Position numbers and translations under genes: made by a program | Source of the DNA: Acidovorax sp. | GTDB lineage: Bacteria; Pseudomonadota; Gammaproteobacteria; Burkholderiales; Burkholderiaceae_C | Assembly (NCBI RefSeq): GCF_027492855.1 | Contig: NZ_JAPUDY010000034.1 | Coordinates: 34,642 to 98,641, forward strand | Reading direction: 5' to 3' | Length of the DNA stretch: 64,000 bases | Notes under the pieces: model-generated | The model's input: the letters and a program-made list of their open reading frames with translations, nothing else | Told to the model about the DNA's origin: nothing | The model's database searches: none | In this document: positions 35,925 through 46,567 of the stretch, one piece after another | Numbering within the stretch: position 1 is the first letter of the stretch | Layout: each line of letters opens with the position of its first letter

Positions 35925-36755
35925 TCATGGGCTGCCCGGCCCACGCCGGAAAAACGCATCCAGCACCGGCATCAGCACGGCAAACTCCTGCGCGAACCGC
36001 TCGCGGTTCACGAAATACGCCTCGCAGGCCACGGCGAAGAACTCGGATTGTGACGTGGCGCCGTAGGCGTCCAGCCAGGGGCGTTCGGCGCCAAAACGCT
36101 CGGCCAGGATCACGCGCTCGCGAAAATCCTGGTAGGCGGGCTCCCAGGCGTTCCACCAGGCTTCGTAGGCGGCGCGGCCGGTGCGTGCGCCCATGAAGCC
36201 TGCGGGCAGGGGCGGGCAGCCGTTGGGCTGGCCGCTTTTCATGTCGAGCTTGTGCACAAACTCATGCACCACCACGTTGTGGCCGCGCGCCGTGTTCTCG
36301 GTGGCGTTGGCCACATGTTGCCAACTGAGCATGATGGGGCCGCGCTCCATCGCCTCGCCCAGCAGCACCTGGGTGTGTTCGTGCACCACGCCGGCTTCGT
36401 CCACCGTCTGGCGGCGCGCCACGGCTTCGCCGGGGTGCAGCACGATGGTGACGAAGTCGTCGTACCAGGCGAGCGCCTTGGCGGGGTCGCCCCAATGCAG
36501 CAGGGGCAGGCAGGCCTGGGCCGCGATGTCGATGGCCATGGCGTCGGTCACCACCAGGCCGTGGGCGCCGTGGAATTCCTTGTGGTGCAGAAAAAGGGCG
36601 CTGAGCGCACGCAGCTTGGACTGGTCGTGCAGTGAGAGCGCAGCCAAAAACGGGTAGCGCTGCAGGGTTTGCAGCCACAGCGTGGCCGAGATGTCGGGCA
36701 CAGGGGCCACGGTGGAGCGCACGCGGCGCCAGAGCCGGTTGAGAAAAGGGGGCAT
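35925..36755 (-). CDS. mtfA: M90-family zinc peptidase MtfA
   Basis: A 276-residue cytoplasmic metallopeptidase. The zinc motif NVVVHEFVHKLDMKSG (HExxH) and the downstream EFFAVACEAYFV (third ligand Glu) are the hallmarks of MtfA (Mlc titration factor A) proteins, which in enterobacteria respond to glucose-system regulation. The ATG chosen starts PPFLNRLWRRVRSTVAP. It is the last gene of a long minus-strand cluster beginning at the TPR gene, 46 bases after lpxH. Confidence 0.87.
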   Translation of the reverse strand: MPPFLNRLWRRVRSTVAPVPDISATLWLQTLQRYPFLAALSLHDQSKLRALSALFLHHKEFHGAHGLVVTDAMAIDIAAQACLPLLHWGDPAKALAWYDDFVTIVLHPGEAVARRQTVDEAGVVHEHTQVLLGEAMERGPIMLSWQHVANATENTARGHNVVVHEFVHKLDMKSGQPNGCPPLPAGFMGARTGRAAYEAWWNAWEPAYQDFRERVILAERFGAERPWLDAYGATSQSEFFAVACEAYFVNRERFAQEFAVLMPVLDAFFRRGPGSP

Positions 36756-36801
36756 GGCGATCAGGTCGCAGGGAGTGCACCTGCGCAGTTCATGATCGCA
36801 T

Positions 36802-37581
36802 CTACTTGGGGGCCAGTGTGACCCGTTCCAAGCCCGCGCTGGACAAACGCAGTATTTCCGCACGGGGTGGTAATGCGGCAGCGTCCCAGTCGCTGAGCAC
36901 CACGCGCTGCAAGCCAGGGGCCAGCAGGTGGCTGGCGGGCTTGTGGGTGTGGCCGTGGATCAGCGTGTGGGCGCCAGCGGCTTGCAGCCAGGCAATGGCG
37001 GCGGGGTGGTCCACGTCGGCATAGCTGGCGCCTGAATGTTTGCGCGCTTCGCTCTCTTGCCGTATGCCGCGCGCTTGCGCACGGCGCGTGGCCAGGGGCT
37101 GGGCCAGAAAACGATCCTGCCACTCGCTGCTGCGCGCCTGCACCCGAAAACGCTGGTAGTCCACATCGTCCAGGCACAGCAAATCGCCATGGCTGAGCAC
37201 GACGCGCTGGCCGCCAAACACCAGTACGGTGGGGTCTGCCAGGCCGGTGATGCCGCAGTGGGCAAGAAACGCCGATCCGGCCAGAAAGTCGCGGTTGCCG
37301 TGCATGAAGTACACGGGCAGGCGCTGCGCCGCTGCTTGCAGGGCAGCGCAGCCTTCGGCCTCGAAGCTGCCGGGCTCCAGGATGGCGTCGTCGCCCACCC
37401 AGACCTCGAACAGGTCGCCCAGGATGACGAGGGCGTCGGCCTCGGTGGTCTGCAGGTAGTGCCGCCATGCGGCCACGGTGGCGGGCTCGCTGGCCTGCAG
37501 GTGCAGGTCCGAAATGAACTCGACTGTGCGCCAGTGCGAAGGAGCGGCAAGCTCCTCGAACCGGGGCACGGTCGGGGTCAC
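36802..37581 (-). CDS. lpxH: UDP-2,3-diacylglucosamine diphosphatase LpxH
   Basis: A 259-residue calcineurin-like phosphoesterase in lipid A synthesis that makes lipid X from UDP-2,3-diacylglucosamine. Metal motifs: FISDLHLQ (D.H), ILGDLFEVWVGDD (GD), FMHGNRDFL (GNRD), LSHGDLLCLDD and HTLIHGHTHKPA (GHTH). The length is slightly above E. coli LpxH (240). The start is GTG (TPTVPRFEELAAP) with ppiB 15 bases upstream, so the two are cotranscribed. Confidence 0.93.
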   Translation of the reverse strand: MTPTVPRFEELAAPSHWRTVEFISDLHLQASEPATVAAWRHYLQTTEADALVILGDLFEVWVGDDAILEPGSFEAEGCAALQAAAQRLPVYFMHGNRDFLAGSAFLAHCGITGLADPTVLVFGGQRVVLSHGDLLCLDDVDYQRFRVQARSSEWQDRFLAQPLATRRAQARGIRQESEARKHSGASYADVDHPAAIAWLQAAGAHTLIHGHTHKPASHLLAPGLQRVVLSDWDAAALPPRAEILRLSSAGLERVTLAPK

Positions 37582-37596
37582 GGGGCTGACGTCAGG

Positions 37597-38103
37597 TCAG
37601 AGGGCGACCGCTTTTTCGATCACCACGTCTTCCTTGGGCACGTCGTCGTGGAAGCCCTTGCGGCCCGTGGCCACGGCCTTGATCTTGTCCACCACGTCGG
37701 CGCCGTCCACCACCTTGCCGAACACGGCATAGCCCCAGCCCTGGGCCGAGGGAGCCGTGTGGTTCAAAAAGCCGTTGTCGGCCACGTTGATGAAGAACTG
37801 GGCAGTGGCCGAGTGTGGGTCGCTCGTGCGGGCCATGGCCACGGTGTAGTTGGCGTTCTTGAGGCCGTTCTTGGCTTCGTTTTCGATAGGAGCGTCGGTG
37901 CCCTTTTGGGTCATGCCGGGCTCGAAGCCGCCGCCTTGCACCATGAATCCGGGGATCACGCGGTGGAAGATGGTGTTGTTGTAGTGGCCCTTGTTCACGT
38001 AGGCCAGAAAGTTCTCGGTGGACTTGGGCGCGTTGGCGGCGTCGAGTTCGAGGGTGATGACACCGTGGCCGGTGATGTGCAGTTCAACTTTGGGGTTGCT
38101 CAT
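37597..38103 (-). CDS. ppiB: Cytoplasmic cyclophilin-type peptidyl-prolyl isomerase
   Basis: A 168-residue cyclophilin without signal peptide. Motifs: [31 protein letters not shown] (active-site Arg in FHRVI), [18 protein letters not shown], and [18 protein letters not shown]. It catalyses cis/trans proline isomerisation in the cytoplasm. It follows the exported paralogue ppiA after 36 bases; the two share most core residues and probably arose by duplication. Confidence 0.93.
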   Translation of the reverse strand: MSNPKVELHITGHGVITLELDAANAPKSTENFLAYVNKGHYNNTIFHRVIPGFMVQGGGFEPGMTQKGTDAPIENEAKNGLKNANYTVAMARTSDPHSATAQFFINVADNGFLNHTAPSAQGWGYAVFGKVVDGADVVDKIKAVATGRKGFHDDVPKEDVVIEKAVAL

Positions 38104-38139
38104 GGCAGTGTTTCTTTCTGAAAAAGGGGAATCAACCGG

Positions 38140-38721
38140 TCACTTCACCACGGAGGCGGAGTTGATGGTGACGGGGGTGGAGGGTACGTTCTGGTGGCCG
38201 CCCTTGTTGCCGGTGGCCACGGCCTTGATCTTGTCCACTACGGCGGTGCCTTCCACCACCTTGCCGAACACGGTGTAGCCGTGGCCGTCAGGGCTGGGGG
38301 CGTTGAGCATGGCGTTGTCCTTCACGTTGATGAAGAACTGCGAGGTGGCCGAGTTGGGGTCGCTCGTGCGGGCCATGGCAATGGTGTAGGTGTCGTTCTT
38401 GAGGCCGTTCTTGGCTTCGAGCGCGATGGGGGCCTTGGTGGGCTTTTGTTGCATGTCGGCCGTGAAGCCGCCGCCCTGGATCATGAAGCCGTCGATCACG
38501 CGGTGAAAGACGGTGCCGTCGTAGTGCTTGCTGTTCACATAGGCCAGGAAGTTCTCGACCGTCTTGGGCGCCTTGGCAGCATCGAGCTGCACCACGATGT
38601 CACCCATCGAGGTGGCGAGCTTGACCTTGGGCGCGTCCTGTGCGTGGGCAGGCGCTATTGAAAAAATAGCTGCAAGCGCAATACCAGCAAGCGCCAGGGT
38701 CGAGTTTCTTCTGGAAATCAT
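38140..38721 (-). CDS. ppiA: Periplasmic cyclophilin-type peptidyl-prolyl isomerase
   Basis: A 193-residue exported cyclophilin: signal peptide ([20 protein letters not shown], cleavage after AHA near residue 27), then the cyclophilin core [30 protein letters not shown] and [18 protein letters not shown]. Its start overlaps the L,D-transpeptidase stop (ATGA). The hydrophobic core of the signal peptide is encoded by a copy of the dispersed palindromic repeat, so the repeat has supplied part of an export signal. Confidence 0.93.
   Translation of the reverse strand: MISRRNSTLALAGIALAAIFSIAPAHAQDAPKVKLATSMGDIVVQLDAAKAPKTVENFLAYVNSKHYDGTVFHRVIDGFMIQGGGFTADMQQKPTKAPIALEAKNGLKNDTYTIAMARTSDPNSATSQFFINVKDNAMLNAPSPDGHGYTVFGKVVEGTAVVDKIKAVATGNKGGHQNVPSTPVTINSASVVK
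38651..38697. repeat. Dispersed palindromic repeat, copy 10, inside the ppiA signal-peptide codons
   Basis: Minus strand: CTGGCGCTTGCTGGTATTGC, GCTTGCAGCTATTTTTTCAA, TAGCG. Matches the family over both GCGCTTG-type arms and the AGCTATT..CAATAGCG tail. It codes for [15 protein letters not shown]. Confidence 0.7.
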
Positions 38722-40004
38722 CCTATTACTCCTTCGAAAAATATCTGCCAATTTTGGCCCCGCCGCGTCCAGTACTGGCGCTTGGTGGGGCCTGTGCGGG
38801 CGCCTTTGGCGACTTCGCCAAACGTTACCACCATGGTGTCGGCGGAATCGGTCCAGCGCAGGTAAGACTTGTCCTTGAGCTGGAGTTCCCGGCCTTTCAG
38901 CGCTTGGGCCTCGGCCTGCAGCACCTGGCTCCACTCGTCCAGGGGCTTGTTGCGGTAGGTTTGAAAGTCCGGAGCATAAAAGCCCAGCAGGCGCTTCATG
39001 TCGCCCTCGGATTTGGCGGTGCGCCAGGCGTTGAGCACGGCTTCGAACGATTTTCGTTCGGCCGACACGCTTTGTGGCTGCACCCACTGCAACTGGCGCG
39101 CAATGACCACGGGGGTGCTGCGCGGCTCCACTGTGCGCAGGATGCGCTCTAGGTCGGGGTTGGAGAGCACCAGGCAGCCATCGGTGGCCAGAGGGGCACG
39201 CGCGAACTGGTCGGGCGGCGTGCCATGCAGCCAGATGCCGCTGCCGGTTTTGCCCCGGCTCTGGTCGAGCGGGTTGGGGTAGTTGATGGGCAGGGCGCCC
39301 GCGCCGTAGAAGTCCTTGAGCGTGGCGGGATCCAGGCGGCTGGTGATGAAGTACACGCCGAGCGGCGTGCGCTGGTCGCCTTCCACCACTTTTTCGATAC
39401 CGAGCTTGCCCACCGAAGCGTAGTAGTCGGCCACCAGCTTGAGGCCCTTGGCGGTGTTTTCAAACAGGTACAGGCGCGAGCGCGAGGCGTCTACCGCGAT
39501 CGCGTGGCGCGAGCGGGGCGACAGCTCCAGGAACTGGGCCGGAACGCTGTTGTCGGGCGGGCGGATGCGTTGTGCGTCCACCCGTTGGCGCGATTCGGTG
39601 CGCAGCTCGGTGAGGGTGGCGGACGTCTGGCTGCTGCGGGCCGCGTCGGAGTCGGCGGGCACGTCGCCCAGTTGGCGGATGGGCCCCGTGCGCGACATCA
39701 GCAGATCGCCCACGGCAAGCTGCGCCAACTGAAAGTTGGGGTAGTCGCGCGCCAGGCTTTCGGCTTTCACCAGGGCCTCGCGGCCCCGGCCTTCGGCCAC
39801 GAGCTTGTACACGGCCATCAGGCGCGCCTCGGCCTGGCCGTCGCGTAGGACGGCGGTGGAGACAGGCGGCGGCGAGGATGATGCGCGTCGCTTCTTCTTC
39901 TCCTTGTCGCCCTGGGACATCGCGGGGGCGGCCAGCAAGAGGCCTGCCAGGCACAGGGCGGCGGTTACCGCCAGGCGGCCTGGTGCGGACGAATGCACGG
40001 ACAT
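38718..40004 (-). CDS. L,D-transpeptidase (YkuD domain) with NTF2-like C-terminus
   Basis: A 428-residue exported enzyme that forms or exchanges 3-3 peptidoglycan cross-links or anchors proteins. The signal peptide ends near [10 protein letters not shown]. The YkuD domain (~145-290) contains [17 protein letters not shown] and the catalytic [23 protein letters not shown] (His and Cys of the HG..GC motif). A C-terminal NTF2/SnoaL-like domain ([24 protein letters not shown]) resembles the Cds6-type tail and is also present in the neighbouring TPR protein. The ATG is preferred over an upstream TTG. The stop overlaps the ppiA start. Confidence 0.9.
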   Translation of the reverse strand: MSVHSSAPGRLAVTAALCLAGLLLAAPAMSQGDKEKKKRRASSSPPPVSTAVLRDGQAEARLMAVYKLVAEGRGREALVKAESLARDYPNFQLAQLAVGDLLMSRTGPIRQLGDVPADSDAARSSQTSATLTELRTESRQRVDAQRIRPPDNSVPAQFLELSPRSRHAIAVDASRSRLYLFENTAKGLKLVADYYASVGKLGIEKVVEGDQRTPLGVYFITSRLDPATLKDFYGAGALPINYPNPLDQSRGKTGSGIWLHGTPPDQFARAPLATDGCLVLSNPDLERILRTVEPRSTPVVIARQLQWVQPQSVSAERKSFEAVLNAWRTAKSEGDMKRLLGFYAPDFQTYRNKPLDEWSQVLQAEAQALKGRELQLKDKSYLRWTDSADTMVVTFGEVAKGARTGPTKRQYWTRRGQNWQIFFEGVIG

Positions 40005-40031
40005 GCGCGGAATCGGGTTTCGGGTCAAAGC

Positions 40032-40075
40032 AAAAAAAAAGCCCGCGCGAGAGGCGCAGGCGCCGCGTTGGGGCT
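40032..40075 (-). terminator. Rho-independent terminator after the TPR gene
   Basis: On the minus strand: AGCCC, an inner stem GCG..CGC, then GGGCT followed by nine T. It lies six bases after the TPR stop codon and before the L,D-transpeptidase gene, so it should reduce read-through between them. Confidence 0.65.
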
Positions 40076-40080
40076 CACGA

Positions 40081-41139
40081 TCAACCGCCCGTGGATTCGC
40101 GGACGATGGCCCAGCGGCCGTTGTTGTTGACCAATTCCAGCGTCTTGCGGCTGGTCACATTGAGCGTGTCGGCACTGTAGGCCTGCCGAAAGCGGGCCGT
40201 GGCCTTGTCGCCCTGGACCGACACCGTCAGGTTGGACAGCTTCACGCTGATCTTGGATTTGCCCACGATGCGTGCTTCGCGTTCTTTTTCCCAGGCGGCA
40301 CGGGCTTGGCGGCCAGGCGGGTCGAAGGTCTTGTCGTAGGCGGCCAGATAGGCCTTCATGTCCTGGGCAGCCCAGGCGGCGGCCCAGGCCTGCACGGCGG
40401 TTGTTACGGCCTGGGTGGATGCCTCGTTGGCCGCAGCGGGGGCGGGCGCTGGTGTGGCCGCTGGGGCCGGGGCGGGTGCTGGCGCTGCCGCTGCTGGCGG
40501 CGTTGTTGCTGTTGCGGGGGCCGGGGTTGGTGCGGGTGCTGGGCGCTGGGTTACTACTACGGCGGGCGCAGGTGCTGGCGCCGCTGCGGTCGGGCGGGCA
40601 GACTTGCTGGCGGCGTCGGTGGAGAACAGCTCCCGGATCAGTGCCAGCTTGGGTTTGACCGTGCCGGCATTGGCGGCATCAAGCTGCAGGGCCTTGTTGT
40701 AGGCCTGGCTGGCCAGCTTGGCGTAGATGTCGCCCAGGTTTTCGTGCGCGGTGGCGTAGCTGGGATTGGTGCGGATCGCCATCTCCAGCGCCGTGCGCGC
40801 CTTGTCCAACTGGTTTTGGTTGGCATAGAGCACGGCCAGGTTGTTATAGGGCTCGGGCAGCTCGGGGTACTCTTCCGTCAGCTTGGTGAAGGTGGCGATG
40901 GCGTCGCTTTGTTTGCCGCTGTCAGCCTGCGCCACGCCGCGCAGAAAACGCAATTGCGGGTCGCGCGGGGTGGCTGCCAGGCGCTGGTCGGCCTTGGCAA
41001 GCGCTTCGGCGGCCTTGCCCGTCTTGATCAGCTGGGTAATCTCCGTGTAGTCGTCGGCATGGGCCACGCCCGTGCCCAGCAGCGCGGTCAGCGCCACGAG
41101 GCGAAGGAGTTGTGGAAGGGTGCGCAGGACAGGCTTCAT
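40081..41139 (-). CDS. Periplasmic TPR protein with Pro/Ala linker and NTF2-like domain
   Basis: A 352-residue exported protein. The signal peptide ends GVAHADD. Residues ~25-150 hold three to four TPR repeats (AAEALAKADQRLAATPRDPQLRFLRG; PELPEPYNNLAVLYANQNQLDKA). A long low-complexity Pro/Ala/Thr linker (~165-230) leads to a C-terminal NTF2/Cds6-like domain (VQAWAAAWAAQDMKAYLAAY) shared with the L,D-transpeptidase next door. It probably positions the transpeptidase or its partners in the envelope. It is divergent from cysS. Confidence 0.83.
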   Translation of the reverse strand: MKPVLRTLPQLLRLVALTALLGTGVAHADDYTEITQLIKTGKAAEALAKADQRLAATPRDPQLRFLRGVAQADSGKQSDAIATFTKLTEEYPELPEPYNNLAVLYANQNQLDKARTALEMAIRTNPSYATAHENLGDIYAKLASQAYNKALQLDAANAGTVKPKLALIRELFSTDAASKSARPTAAAPAPAPAVVVTQRPAPAPTPAPATATTPPAAAAPAPAPAPAATPAPAPAAANEASTQAVTTAVQAWAAAWAAQDMKAYLAAYDKTFDPPGRQARAAWEKEREARIVGKSKISVKLSNLTVSVQGDKATARFRQAYSADTLNVTSRKTLELVNNNGRWAIVRESTGG

Positions 41140-41351
41140 GGGGATTCCGGGGGGGTTGAGCAGCGGCCCGCTGGGGCGGGGGCTTATACTGCGGCGGATT
41201 GTAGCTGAGGGGGTTGTCATGACGGTACGCTGTTGCCACGGGTGATTTCGCTGAAGGCCCCTTGCCGGGCCAACCCCCGCCGAGGGCTCTCGCCCTTTGC
41301 TGCCGGGTGATTTTTTCACCCAACCACCCCATCCCCCGTGACTGAAACCCC

Positions 41352-42731
41352 ATGAGTTTGCGCATCTACAACACGCTGTCGCGTGCATTGGAGGAATTTT
41401 CCCCGCTCGAACCCGGCCATGTGCGCATGTATGTATGCGGCATGACCATCTATGACCTGTGCCACATCGGCCACGCCCGCATGATGATGGCGTTCGATGT
41501 GATGCAGCGCTGGCTGAAAAACAGTGGTTACCGCGTCACTTACGTGCGCAACATCACCGACATCGACGACAAGATCATCAAGCGCGCGCTGGAGCGGGGC
41601 ATCACCATTCGCCAGCTCACCGACGAGATGATCGCGGCCATGCACGAGGACATCGGGCGCCTGCACATCGAGCCGCCGTCCATCGAGCCCCGCGCCACTG
41701 AATACGTGCCGCAGATGCTCTCGCTCATTGGCCGACTCGAAGACAAGGGCTTGGCCTATCGTGCCAGCAGTGGCGATGTGAACTACTCCGTTCGCAAGTT
41801 TGCGGGCTACGGCAAGCTCTCGGGCAAGTCGCTTGACGAGCTGCGCGCTGGCGAGCGCGTGGCTGTGGAGGGTGGCAAGGAAGACCCGCTCGACTTCGTG
41901 CTGTGGAAGTCCTCCAAGGAGGGTGAGCCGCCCGAAGCCCAGTGGGCCAGCCCTTTTGGCACCGGCCGCCCCGGCTGGCACATCGAGTGCTCGGCCATGA
42001 GTTGCGCCACGCTGGGCGATACCTTTGACATCCACGGCGGCGGGGCGGACCTGCAGTTCCCCCACCACGAGAACGAAATCGCCCAGAGCGAAGGCGCCAC
42101 GGGCAAGCCCCTGGCCAAATTCTGGGTGCACAACGGCTTTGTGCGCGTGGACAACGAGAAGATGTCCAAGAGCCTGGGCAACTTCTTCACCATCCGCGAC
42201 GTGCTCAAAAGCTACGACGCGGAGACGGTGCGCTTTTTCATCGTGCGCGCCCACTACCGCAGTGCGCTGAACTACAGCGACGCACACCTGGACGACGCAC
42301 GCCAGGCTTTGAAGCGCCTGTACACGGCGTTGAGCCTGGTGACTCCGGCAGACGTGACGGCCATCGATTGGGCCAACCCCTACGCAGCGCGCTTCAAGGC
42401 CGCGATGGACGAGGACTTTGGCACGCCCGAGGCTGTGGCGGTGCTGTTCGACTTGGCAGGCGAGGTCAACAAGACCCGCTCGGCCGAGCTGGCCGGGCTG
42501 CTCAAGGCGCTGGGCGGCTGCCTGGGGCTGCTGCAAGGCGACCCCAAGGCCTTCCTGCAGGCAGGTGCTGGCGTGAACGAAGCCGACATCGCGGCGCAGA
42601 TTGCCGCACGCGCCGCCGCCAAGGCCGCCAAGAACTTTGCCGAGGCCGACCGCATTCGCCAGGCGCTGCTGGCCCAGGGCATCGTGCTCAAGGATTCGGC
42701 AGCGGGCACGACCTGGGAAGCTGCGCAGTGA
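41352..42731 (+). CDS. cysS: Cysteinyl-tRNA synthetase
   Basis: A 459-residue class I synthetase. Signatures: [20 protein letters not shown] (zinc Cys and HIGH), [10 protein letters not shown] and [10 protein letters not shown] (zinc ligands Cys, His, Glu), and [10 protein letters not shown]. It charges tRNA-Cys. The length equals that of E. coli CysRS (461). The start is ATG ([15 protein letters not shown]). It is divergent from the TPR gene across 212 bases that presumably hold both promoters. Confidence 0.96.
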   Translation: MSLRIYNTLSRALEEFSPLEPGHVRMYVCGMTIYDLCHIGHARMMMAFDVMQRWLKNSGYRVTYVRNITDIDDKIIKRALERGITIRQLTDEMIAAMHEDIGRLHIEPPSIEPRATEYVPQMLSLIGRLEDKGLAYRASSGDVNYSVRKFAGYGKLSGKSLDELRAGERVAVEGGKEDPLDFVLWKSSKEGEPPEAQWASPFGTGRPGWHIECSAMSCATLGDTFDIHGGGADLQFPHHENEIAQSEGATGKPLAKFWVHNGFVRVDNEKMSKSLGNFFTIRDVLKSYDAETVRFFIVRAHYRSALNYSDAHLDDARQALKRLYTALSLVTPADVTAIDWANPYAARFKAAMDEDFGTPEAVAVLFDLAGEVNKTRSAELAGLLKALGGCLGLLQGDPKAFLQAGAGVNEADIAAQIAARAAAKAAKNFAEADRIRQALLAQGIVLKDSAAGTTWEAAQ

Positions 42732-42749
42732 GCCTTTGTTTTAAGCGAA

Positions 42750-42802
42750 ATATGTCACTAGGGCAGGTGGGTTAAGCGGTGGCAGCTTCTAAAAAGATAG
42801 CA
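42750..42802. repeat. Dispersed palindromic repeat, copy 11 (degenerate, covers glycosylase start)
   Basis: AATATGTCACTAGGGCAGGT, GGGTTAAGCGGTGGCAGCTT, CTAAAAAGATAGCA. It is clearly related to CTAGCGCTTGATGAATAAGC..AGCAGCT..AAAAACATAGCA. The GTG start and codons for MAASKKIA of the DNA glycosylase lie inside it. Confidence 0.7.
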
Positions 42803-43450
42803 AGCGAGGTCGTGGAGCCTCCGCAGGAGCACGCCACGCCCGCTTACTGGGCCGAGGCGTGCAAACACCTGATGAAGAAGGACCGGGTGATGAAGCGCCT
42901 GATCCCGCAGTTTGGCGACGCGGCGCTGCAAACGCGTGGCGACGCTTTCACCACGCTGGCGCGCTCCATCGTGGGGCAGCAGGTGTCGGTGAAAGCCGCG
43001 CAAACGGTGTGGGAGCGTTTTGCCCAGTTGCCGCGCAGCATGAAGCCCGCCAGCGTGCTCAAGCTCAAGGTCGACGACATGCGCGGCGCAGGCTTGTCGG
43101 CCCGCAAGGTGGACTACCTGGTGGACCTGGCCCTGCACTTTGACGGCGGCAAGCTGCACGTCAAGGACTGGGCGGCCATGGACGACGAGGCCATCATTGC
43201 CGAGCTGGTGGCCATCCGTGGCATTGGCCGCTGGACGGCCGAGATGTTTTTGATCTTCTATTTGACGCGGCCCAATGTTTTGCCCCTGGACGATGTGGGG
43301 CTGATCAACGGAATCAGCCAAAATTACTTCTCGGGCGACCCCGTGAGCCGCAGCGACGCCCGCGAGGTGGCCGAGGCCTGGAAGCCCTGGTGCAGCGTGG
43401 CGACTTGGTATATTTGGCGATCGATTGCCCCCCTGCCCGTGGCGTATTGA
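42779..43450 (+). CDS. DNA-3-methyladenine glycosylase (AlkA-type HhH-GPD)
   Basis: A 223-residue base-excision repair enzyme. The helix-hairpin-helix is [19 protein letters not shown] with catalytic Asp in [24 protein letters not shown] and [10 protein letters not shown]-like (here [15 protein letters not shown]) are further family motifs. The start is a GTG within a palindromic repeat that encodes the first eight residues; an in-frame ATG is not available nearby. accA follows with 103 bases between. Confidence 0.88.
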   Translation: MAASKKIASEVVEPPQEHATPAYWAEACKHLMKKDRVMKRLIPQFGDAALQTRGDAFTTLARSIVGQQVSVKAAQTVWERFAQLPRSMKPASVLKLKVDDMRGAGLSARKVDYLVDLALHFDGGKLHVKDWAAMDDEAIIAELVAIRGIGRWTAEMFLIFYLTRPNVLPLDDVGLINGISQNYFSGDPVSRSDAREVAEAWKPWCSVATWYIWRSIAPLPVAY

Positions 43451-43553
43451 ACGACCGGCGCTGCCCGACGCGTTTTACAAAACCCGTTACATGTCGGTTA
43501 CAGTGCGTGCCATTCGTGGCAGCCCTGCGGGGTGCGACCCTAGGAGAAAAACG

Positions 43554-44531
43554 TTGGCGAAAAAGACCTTTCTGGATTTTGAACAGCCCATTGCGGAACT
43601 CGAATCCAAAATTGAAGAACTGCGCTACGTGCAGACCGAGAGCGCCGTCGATATCTCGGAAGAGATCGACCAGCTCAGCAAGAAGAGCCAGCAGCTCACC
43701 AAAGACATCTACGCCGAGCTGTCGCCCTGGCAGATCACCAAGATCGCCCGCCATGCCGAGCGCCCCTACACGCTCGACTACGTGCGCGACATCTTCACCG
43801 ACTTCGTGGAGCTGCACGGCGACCGCCACTACGCGGACGACCTGTCCATCGTGGGCGGCCTGGCGCGTTTCAACGGCCACGCCTGCATGGTGCTGGGCCA
43901 CCAGAAAGGGCGCGACACCAAGGAGCGCGCCATGCGCAACTTTGGCATGAGCAAGCCCGAGGGCTACCGCAAGGCCCTGCGCCTGATGAAGACGGCCGAG
44001 AAGTTCAAGCTGCCCGTGTTCACCTTTGTCGATACACCGGGCGCCTACCCCGGCATCGACGCCGAGGAGCGCGGCCAGTCCGAGGCCATCGGCCGCAACA
44101 TCTTCGAGATGGCGCAGCTTGAAGTGCCCATCATCACCACCATCATCGGCGAAGGCGGCTCGGGCGGCGCACTGGCCATCAGCGTGGCCGACCAGGTCGT
44201 GATGCTGCAATACGCCATCTATTCCGTGATCAGCCCCGAGGGCTGCGCCTCCATCCTCTGGAAGACCAGCGACAAGGCGCAAGAAGCCGCCGACGCCCTG
44301 GGCATCACCGCCCACCGCCTGAAGGCCCTGGGCCTGGTGGACAAGATCGTGAGCGAGCCGGTGGGCGGTGCCCACCGCGACCACAAGCAGATGGCCGCGT
44401 TCCTCAAGCGCGCTTTGGGTGATGCCTTCCGCCAGGTGGCCGACCTCAAGACCAAGGACCTGCTCGACCGCCGCTACGAGCGTCTGCAAAGCTACGGCCG
44501 CTTCAGCGATACCAAGGCGGACAGCCGCTGA
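43554..44531 (+). CDS. accA: Acetyl-CoA carboxylase carboxyltransferase, alpha subunit
   Basis: A 325-residue subunit transferring the carboxyl group from biotin to acetyl-CoA in fatty acid synthesis. Signatures: [18 protein letters not shown] at the N-terminus, [57 protein letters not shown], and [15 protein letters not shown]. The start is TTG after TAGGAGAAAAACG; it gives the standard N-terminus ([10 protein letters not shown]), while any longer frame does not. A strong terminator follows. Confidence 0.95.
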   Translation: MAKKTFLDFEQPIAELESKIEELRYVQTESAVDISEEIDQLSKKSQQLTKDIYAELSPWQITKIARHAERPYTLDYVRDIFTDFVELHGDRHYADDLSIVGGLARFNGHACMVLGHQKGRDTKERAMRNFGMSKPEGYRKALRLMKTAEKFKLPVFTFVDTPGAYPGIDAEERGQSEAIGRNIFEMAQLEVPIITTIIGEGGSGGALAISVADQVVMLQYAIYSVISPEGCASILWKTSDKAQEAADALGITAHRLKALGLVDKIVSEPVGGAHRDHKQMAAFLKRALGDAFRQVADLKTKDLLDRRYERLQSYGRFSDTKADSR

Positions 44532-44571
44532 GACACCACAGGGCGCAGCTTTGCTGCACCACGAGCACCGC

Positions 44572-44597
44572 AAAAACGGCCCTGAGGGGCCGTTTTT
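44572..44597 (+). terminator. Rho-independent terminator after accA
   Basis: AAAAACGGCCC-TGA-GGGGCCGTTTTTA: a GC-rich stem flanked by A and T runs, active in both directions by appearance. It separates accA from the chemoreceptor gene. Confidence 0.85.
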
Positions 44598-44716
44598 ACT
44601 TTCTGGCCCGGGCGACCGGCCGCATCGTCTCTCCGCAATTACCCCCACTGGAGTAGGGTGATACAGGAAGTAACATCGTCGGCAACCGCCCGTGCGGGCG
44701 AATGAGGAGGTGCTCG

Positions 44717-46567
44717 ATGTCGCTTCTGAAAACTCTCAAGGGACAGATTCTGCTGGTGTCGGTGGCTTGCCTGGTGGCGGGGCTTGTGGCCCTGACCGTG
44801 GCCAACTACCTCAACGCGCGTTCTCAGGCCTACGCTTCGCTCACGGCGCAGTCGCAGGCGCTGGCACATAGCCACATCGACGCCCTGCGCGACTGGGCAC
44901 GCAGCAAGGCAGCCGTGGTCGAGTCAGCCGCTGCGGCGCTGGACGATGCGGACGCCGCCAAGCCGCTCTTCATGCTGGCCAAGGCAGGCAGCTTTCACAC
45001 CACCTATTTCGGCTATGCCGACAAGCGCACGGTGTTTTCGGAAAAGCAGAACCTGCCGCCCGACTACGACCCCACCGCACGCCCTTGGTACAAGCAGGCT
45101 GCCGGGGCTGATGCAACGGTGCTCACGGCGCCGTATGCCGATGCCGGGGGCGCGGGGCTTGTCGTGACCTTTGCCAAGGCCGTGCGCGAGGGTGGCGCCG
45201 TCAAGGCCGTGATGGCGGGCGATGTGTCGCTGGCGGACGTGGTGACCAATGTGGCGTCCATCAAGCCCACGCCGTCAAGCTACGCCTTCCTGGTGGGCCG
45301 CGACGGCAGCATCATCGCCCACCCCGAGGTGAAACTGGCCCTTAAGCCCGCCACGGACGTGGCCCCAGCGCTCACAGCCTCGGCGCTGGTCGACATGGCC
45401 CAGCGCACCGACCTCACCGCGCTTGATCTGCAGGGCCGCGCCATACTGCTCACGGTGGCACCAGTCACCGGCACGCCCTGGCTGCTGGCCATCGCGCTCG
45501 ACCGGGGCGAGGCGCTGCGGGCCATCAGCACCATGCTGCAGGTGTCGCTGGGCGCGGGCATCGTGGTGTTGCTGGTGGCGCTGGTGGTGCTCGCGGGCAT
45601 TCTGTCGCGTCGGTTGCGCAGGCTTACCCAGGTGCGCGACGCGATGCATGAGATCGGCGCGGGCGATGGCGACCTGTCGCGCCGCATTGATGCGCAGGGC
45701 GAGGACGAGCTGGCGCAGATCGCGGCCAGCTTCAACAGCTTTGCGGGCAAACTTTCGGGCGTGTTGGCGCAGATTCGCGACGCCAGCAACTCGGTGCGCG
45801 TGGCGTCCGAAGAGATCGCCACCGGCAACCAGGACCTCAGCGGGCGCACGGAGCTTGCGGCGTCCAGCCTGCAGCAGACATCGGCGTCGATGCAGCAGCT
45901 CACCGAAACCGTGCGGCACAACGCAGATTCCGCCCGCCAGGCCAACCAGCTGGTGGCCCAGGCATCCAGCGTGGCGAAGCACGGCGGCCAGGTGGTCGGC
46001 AATGTGGTGACGACCATGGACCAGATCAACGCCGCTTCCCGCAAGATCAACGACATCATCGGCGTCATCGACGGCATTGCCTTCCAGACCAATATCCTCG
46101 CGCTGAATGCAGCGGTGGAGGCTGCCCGGGCGGGCGAGCAGGGCCGGGGTTTTGCCGTGGTGGCGGGCGAGGTGCGCAGCCTGGCGCAGCGCAGTGCTGA
46201 GGCCGCACGCGAGATCAAGACGCTGATCAACACCTCGGTGGAGCAGGTGGAAAACGGCTCGCGCCTGGTGCACGACGCGGGCACTACCATGACCGACATC
46301 GTCACCTCGGTGCAGCGCGTGACGGACATCATGGCCGAAATCACCGCGTCTACCAACGAGCAGAGCACCAGCATCAGCGAGGTGGGCCAGGCCGTGACGC
46401 AGCTTGACCAGATGACCCAGCAGAACGCCGCGCTGGTGGAAGAGAGCGCTGCCGCAGCGCAGAGCCTCAAGGACCAGTCGGTGCGCCTGTCTGAGGTGGT
46501 GGGCAGTTTCCGCCTGTCCACCGATACATCGCACGCCGCGCCGCGTTTGTCCGCGCCCGGCGGTTGA
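44717..46567 (+). CDS. Methyl-accepting chemotaxis protein with Cache sensor
   Basis: A 616-residue chemoreceptor. The first membrane helix is at ~9-31, then a periplasmic double-Cache-type sensor (~35-275, with [28 protein letters not shown] and [11 protein letters not shown]), a second helix (~276-297), a HAMP domain, and the long cytoplasmic coiled coil with the signalling hairpin [37 protein letters not shown] (~451-487). It reports a small-molecule signal to CheA/CheW; Cache sensors of this kind often bind amino acids or organic acids. AGGAGG precedes the ATG. No sigma-28 promoter was found. Confidence 0.93.
   Translation: MSLLKTLKGQILLVSVACLVAGLVALTVANYLNARSQAYASLTAQSQALAHSHIDALRDWARSKAAVVESAAAALDDADAAKPLFMLAKAGSFHTTYFGYADKRTVFSEKQNLPPDYDPTARPWYKQAAGADATVLTAPYADAGGAGLVVTFAKAVREGGAVKAVMAGDVSLADVVTNVASIKPTPSSYAFLVGRDGSIIAHPEVKLALKPATDVAPALTASALVDMAQRTDLTALDLQGRAILLTVAPVTGTPWLLAIALDRGEALRAISTMLQVSLGAGIVVLLVALVVLAGILSRRLRRLTQVRDAMHEIGAGDGDLSRRIDAQGEDELAQIAASFNSFAGKLSGVLAQIRDASNSVRVASEEIATGNQDLSGRTELAASSLQQTSASMQQLTETVRHNADSARQANQLVAQASSVAKHGGQVVGNVVTTMDQINAASRKINDIIGVIDGIAFQTNILALNAAVEAARAGEQGRGFAVVAGEVRSLAQRSAEAAREIKTLINTSVEQVENGSRLVHDAGTTMTDIVTSVQRVTDIMAEITASTNEQSTSISEVGQAVTQLDQMTQQNAALVEESAAAAQSLKDQSVRLSEVVGSFRLSTDTSHAAPRLSAPGG

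Noticed and set aside
44597-44716. Sigma-28 promoter for the chemoreceptor gene
   Set aside because: No sequence with GCCGATAA-like -10 and correctly spaced TAAA-like -35 found in the leader.
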